Source: Globisporangium splendens (taxonomy: Eukaryota; Oomycota; Peronosporomycetes; Pythiales; Pythiaceae). Taken from it: DNA of 64,000 nucleotides. Location of the stretch: the NCBI GenBank assembly GCA_006386115.1, contig VFIW01000021.1:124001-188000 (forward strand). The letters are read 5' to 3'. Position 1 is the first letter of the stretch. Each line of letters begins with the position of its first letter. Below the pieces are notes generated by a model. That model did no database searches. It was not told the origin of the DNA and saw only the letters and a program-made list of their open reading frames with translations. The translations under genes were made by a program, and so were the position numbers. Shown here piece by piece: positions 62,052-64,000 of the stretch.

Positions 62052-64000
62052 TCATGCGTCCATAATAGACTCGAATGGGAACCAACCTACTCTGCTACTG
62101 CTATTGCGAGTGTGGTCATCTGACGACACAATCGATCCGTGAGCCCACAGACAACCGTCTCGCCATTCCGAAGCTGTGACGTGCACCACGTCGCCTTCTT
62201 GCACGCTCAGCTCGTTCTCCTGACCTGCCACGTGTGCCCTCTTGACGACAGTGTTGGCACTCGACGTGATCCACTCGATGTATGTGCACGGGACCAGCCA
62301 ACAGCAATCGCGGTATCATCGGTATCGTCATCGTGTTGCTTGGTCCGCAGTCGTCCTCGCCACCATCCAGACGATCGCATCTCTAACACCTCCAGCGTGT
62401 CGCCTTCAGCCATCGAGAGCCCGTTCGGATCCGCGGAAGCGTAATCTGCAATGGCGCGAACTGTGCCAAGTACTTGGAACCGTGGTTCTTCCTCCTTCTT
62501 CTCTTCGGTGCTGAAACTACCAGTCGCCGACAAACTTCCGTCGTTGTCGTCGTCGCTACTGCTGGAGTACGTGGTCGATGGCTCGTTGTCGTCGTCAGAA
62601 GAAAGGGAATTGCGAGATGCTGCACTGTGTGGGGATCCGGAGTCCGACGAGAATGACGCGCACGACGAGGCTTCGTCGTCGCTGGCATCTTCTTGCGGTG
62701 CTACTTCTGTGATTGCGGCGGCGCTCTCGACTTGACGTTCCGATCGAGACGACACGTTCACTTGAGCAGTGTGAGGTGAATCTTCTCTCGAGTCAACTAT
62801 GGCGGCATTCTCCACTGCCTCATCCGAATTCGATGGCACAACGCCCACCTCTTCTTGAGCACCCTGTGGCGGGACTGCTTTAGCGTCGCCTAAGTCATCG
62901 CCATTCAGCGTTCTAGCAGACGGAGCGGTATGTGTGGGAATCGGAGCTTCGAGATATGTGCTGCTGCTATCTGGAAACAAAAATGCTTCCTGTTCTGTAG
63001 GAAGGTCACTGGCTACCGAGCCCCACATGGATGTGCTGGGTGGACTAGAGTCAAACGACCACCCGATTGAGTTGCATCCCAAGACAAAAAGCAGCAGCAA
63101 AGATAGAGCACCTCGCGGTTTCTAGCGCGTGCTGCTGCTGCACTCCAGCGACACCGTAGTCCTCAGGGGTAGCAGTCTCCATTTTCTTCTTGGCAGTGCC
63201 AAAGTCTGCGATCTTGATGCGTCCGTCGTCCGCCAGCAGCAAGTTGGCGCATTTCAAGTCGCGATGTGCGATGCCCATTGCATGCAAGTACTGCACGCCG
63301 CACAGCGTCTGCTGGATATACGAGCGGATCGTGGACTCGTGGAACGGGCCAAACTCCTTCAGTAATCTATGCAAGTAAAGCACATGCGTCAGCGGAATGG
63401 GAAAGAAATGCGTCACGTGAGTGAAAAAGAAACGACGCGTGGGGTATGTGTACTTGCTTAAGGAGCCTGCGTGGATGTATTCCATAAAGATATGCGCCGT
63501 CGGTCCACCGCATTCTATCCGTTGTTCCATACGCAGCACAAATACAAGCGTCATGGTATTTGAGAGATGTATCGACCCAGATCCACACACAATTGCGCTG
63601 TGCGCCTACCGCATCCGATGTACTGGACGATATTCGGATGCGCAAACTCCGCGAGGAGGCTCGTCTCGCGCTGGATCTGCTGGCGACTGAGCGCGCGCTG
63701 GATCGAGAGCGACGACATGTCGTTCCCCTGCTCCAGCTCCTCCTGGATGTAGATCTGCTTCACAGCAAACTGCTCACCGCTACGCATAATGGGTATGTGC
63801 AAGGCTCGCTGTGACGGCAAACAGATACCACACACACACAATCACATGGAGACAGCCATCACTGCTCACCCGGGATACGCAGCGCCAAGTACACCGTGCC
63901 GAAGCGTCCGCTGCCGATCGCAGGTCCTCGCTGCCACACCAGCGTTCTAGGCGGCAAATCCAATATGCACACAGATGCATCGTGCAACTCATGTGTTGAA
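62052..64000 (-). CDS. Protein kinase-SH3 gene (partial; C-lobe apparently missing)
   Basis: It runs off the right edge. The glycine loop G-S-G-R-F-G-T-V is at about 63,900, the F-A-V-K-Q lysine at about 63,760, V-Q-Y-I-G-C before an intron (63515-63609), and M-E-Y-I-H-A-G-S-L before a second one (63367-63453). The catalytic H-R-D-L-K-C-A-N-L is at about 63,265 and D-F-G at 63206-63198. This resembles STE/MAPKKK kinases. After D-F-G only about 50 residues follow in frame; no A-P-E or D-x-W-S-x-G. An acidic Ser-rich linker (63,050-62,480) and two SH3 domains (about 62,470-62,290 and 62,240-62,070) then follow. SH3-1 to SH3-2 requires one extra G at about 62,294. The exon join near 63,780 is unclear. 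It converges with the exonuclease; stops 28 bases apart. Confidence 0.65.

Noticed and set aside
62071..62179. Extra last exon of the exonuclease after a G-T-G-A-G-T donor at 61985
   Set aside because: Open and in phase, but the opposite strand codes for the second SH3 domain there, and the resulting tail is Cys-rich without family precedent.
1..64000. CRISPR arrays, tRNA or rRNA genes
   Set aside because: No spaced direct-repeat array, no cloverleaf-type A/B boxes and no rRNA-like sequence noticed on reading either strand.

Overview
This is a nuclear window from an oomycete, or a close stramenopile relative. The evidence is compact intron-containing genes with very short GT-AG introns (about 53 to 110 bases), an initiator plus flanking element of the oomycete core-promoter type (T-C-A-T-T-C followed by C-A-T-T-T) about 75 bases upstream of three secreted-protein genes, and a gene set typical of these organisms. 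There is nothing bacterial in the organisation. The genus cannot be fixed from sequence alone.

Layout. 1-16.6 kb: the 5' part of a GDP-hexose phosphorylase gene (VTC2/GDPGP1 type) running off the left edge; a tandem array of three short-chain dehydrogenase/reductase genes with one conserved intron; a broken SelO paralogue carrying a tiny LINE tail insertion; a very large, apparently damaged IQ/ankyrin gene; an intact SelO gene; and the first of three histidine-phosphatase (phosphoglycerate-mutase-like) genes. 17.2-45.2 kb: a repeat-built accessory block bounded by the other two histidine-phosphatase genes. It holds a large inverted duplication (arms 17706-24058 and 25917-32256, spacer of 1.86 kb), a 6.74-kb direct duplicate of its centre (20332-27072 repeated at 33510-40248), five copies in total of two small secreted six-cysteine protein genes, and several fragments of one RNase-H-bearing LINE family, some of them internally inverted. 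45.6-64 kb: a gene-dense conserved region with an N-myristoyl PH/IQ-like protein, a DHHC palmitoyltransferase, a C2HC zinc-finger protein, KIN17, THOC7, a WD40 protein, a J-domain/zinc-finger protein, an unknown acidic protein, a DEDDy 3'-5' exonuclease, and a kinase/SH3 gene running off the right edge.

How it fits together. The flanks are housekeeping genes (mRNA export, DNA/RNA metabolism, protein lipidation, protein AMPylation). The centre is a recently rearranged island in which LINE-derived sequence lies at the breakpoints of duplications that multiplied the secreted six-cysteine genes and broke a copy of the neighbouring phosphatase gene. The secreted family has no function I can recognise. 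Its amplification in a LINE-rich palindrome is the most interesting feature. Several otherwise good genes contain single stops (CAR to TAR) or one-base frameshifts, so assembly quality must be considered throughout.
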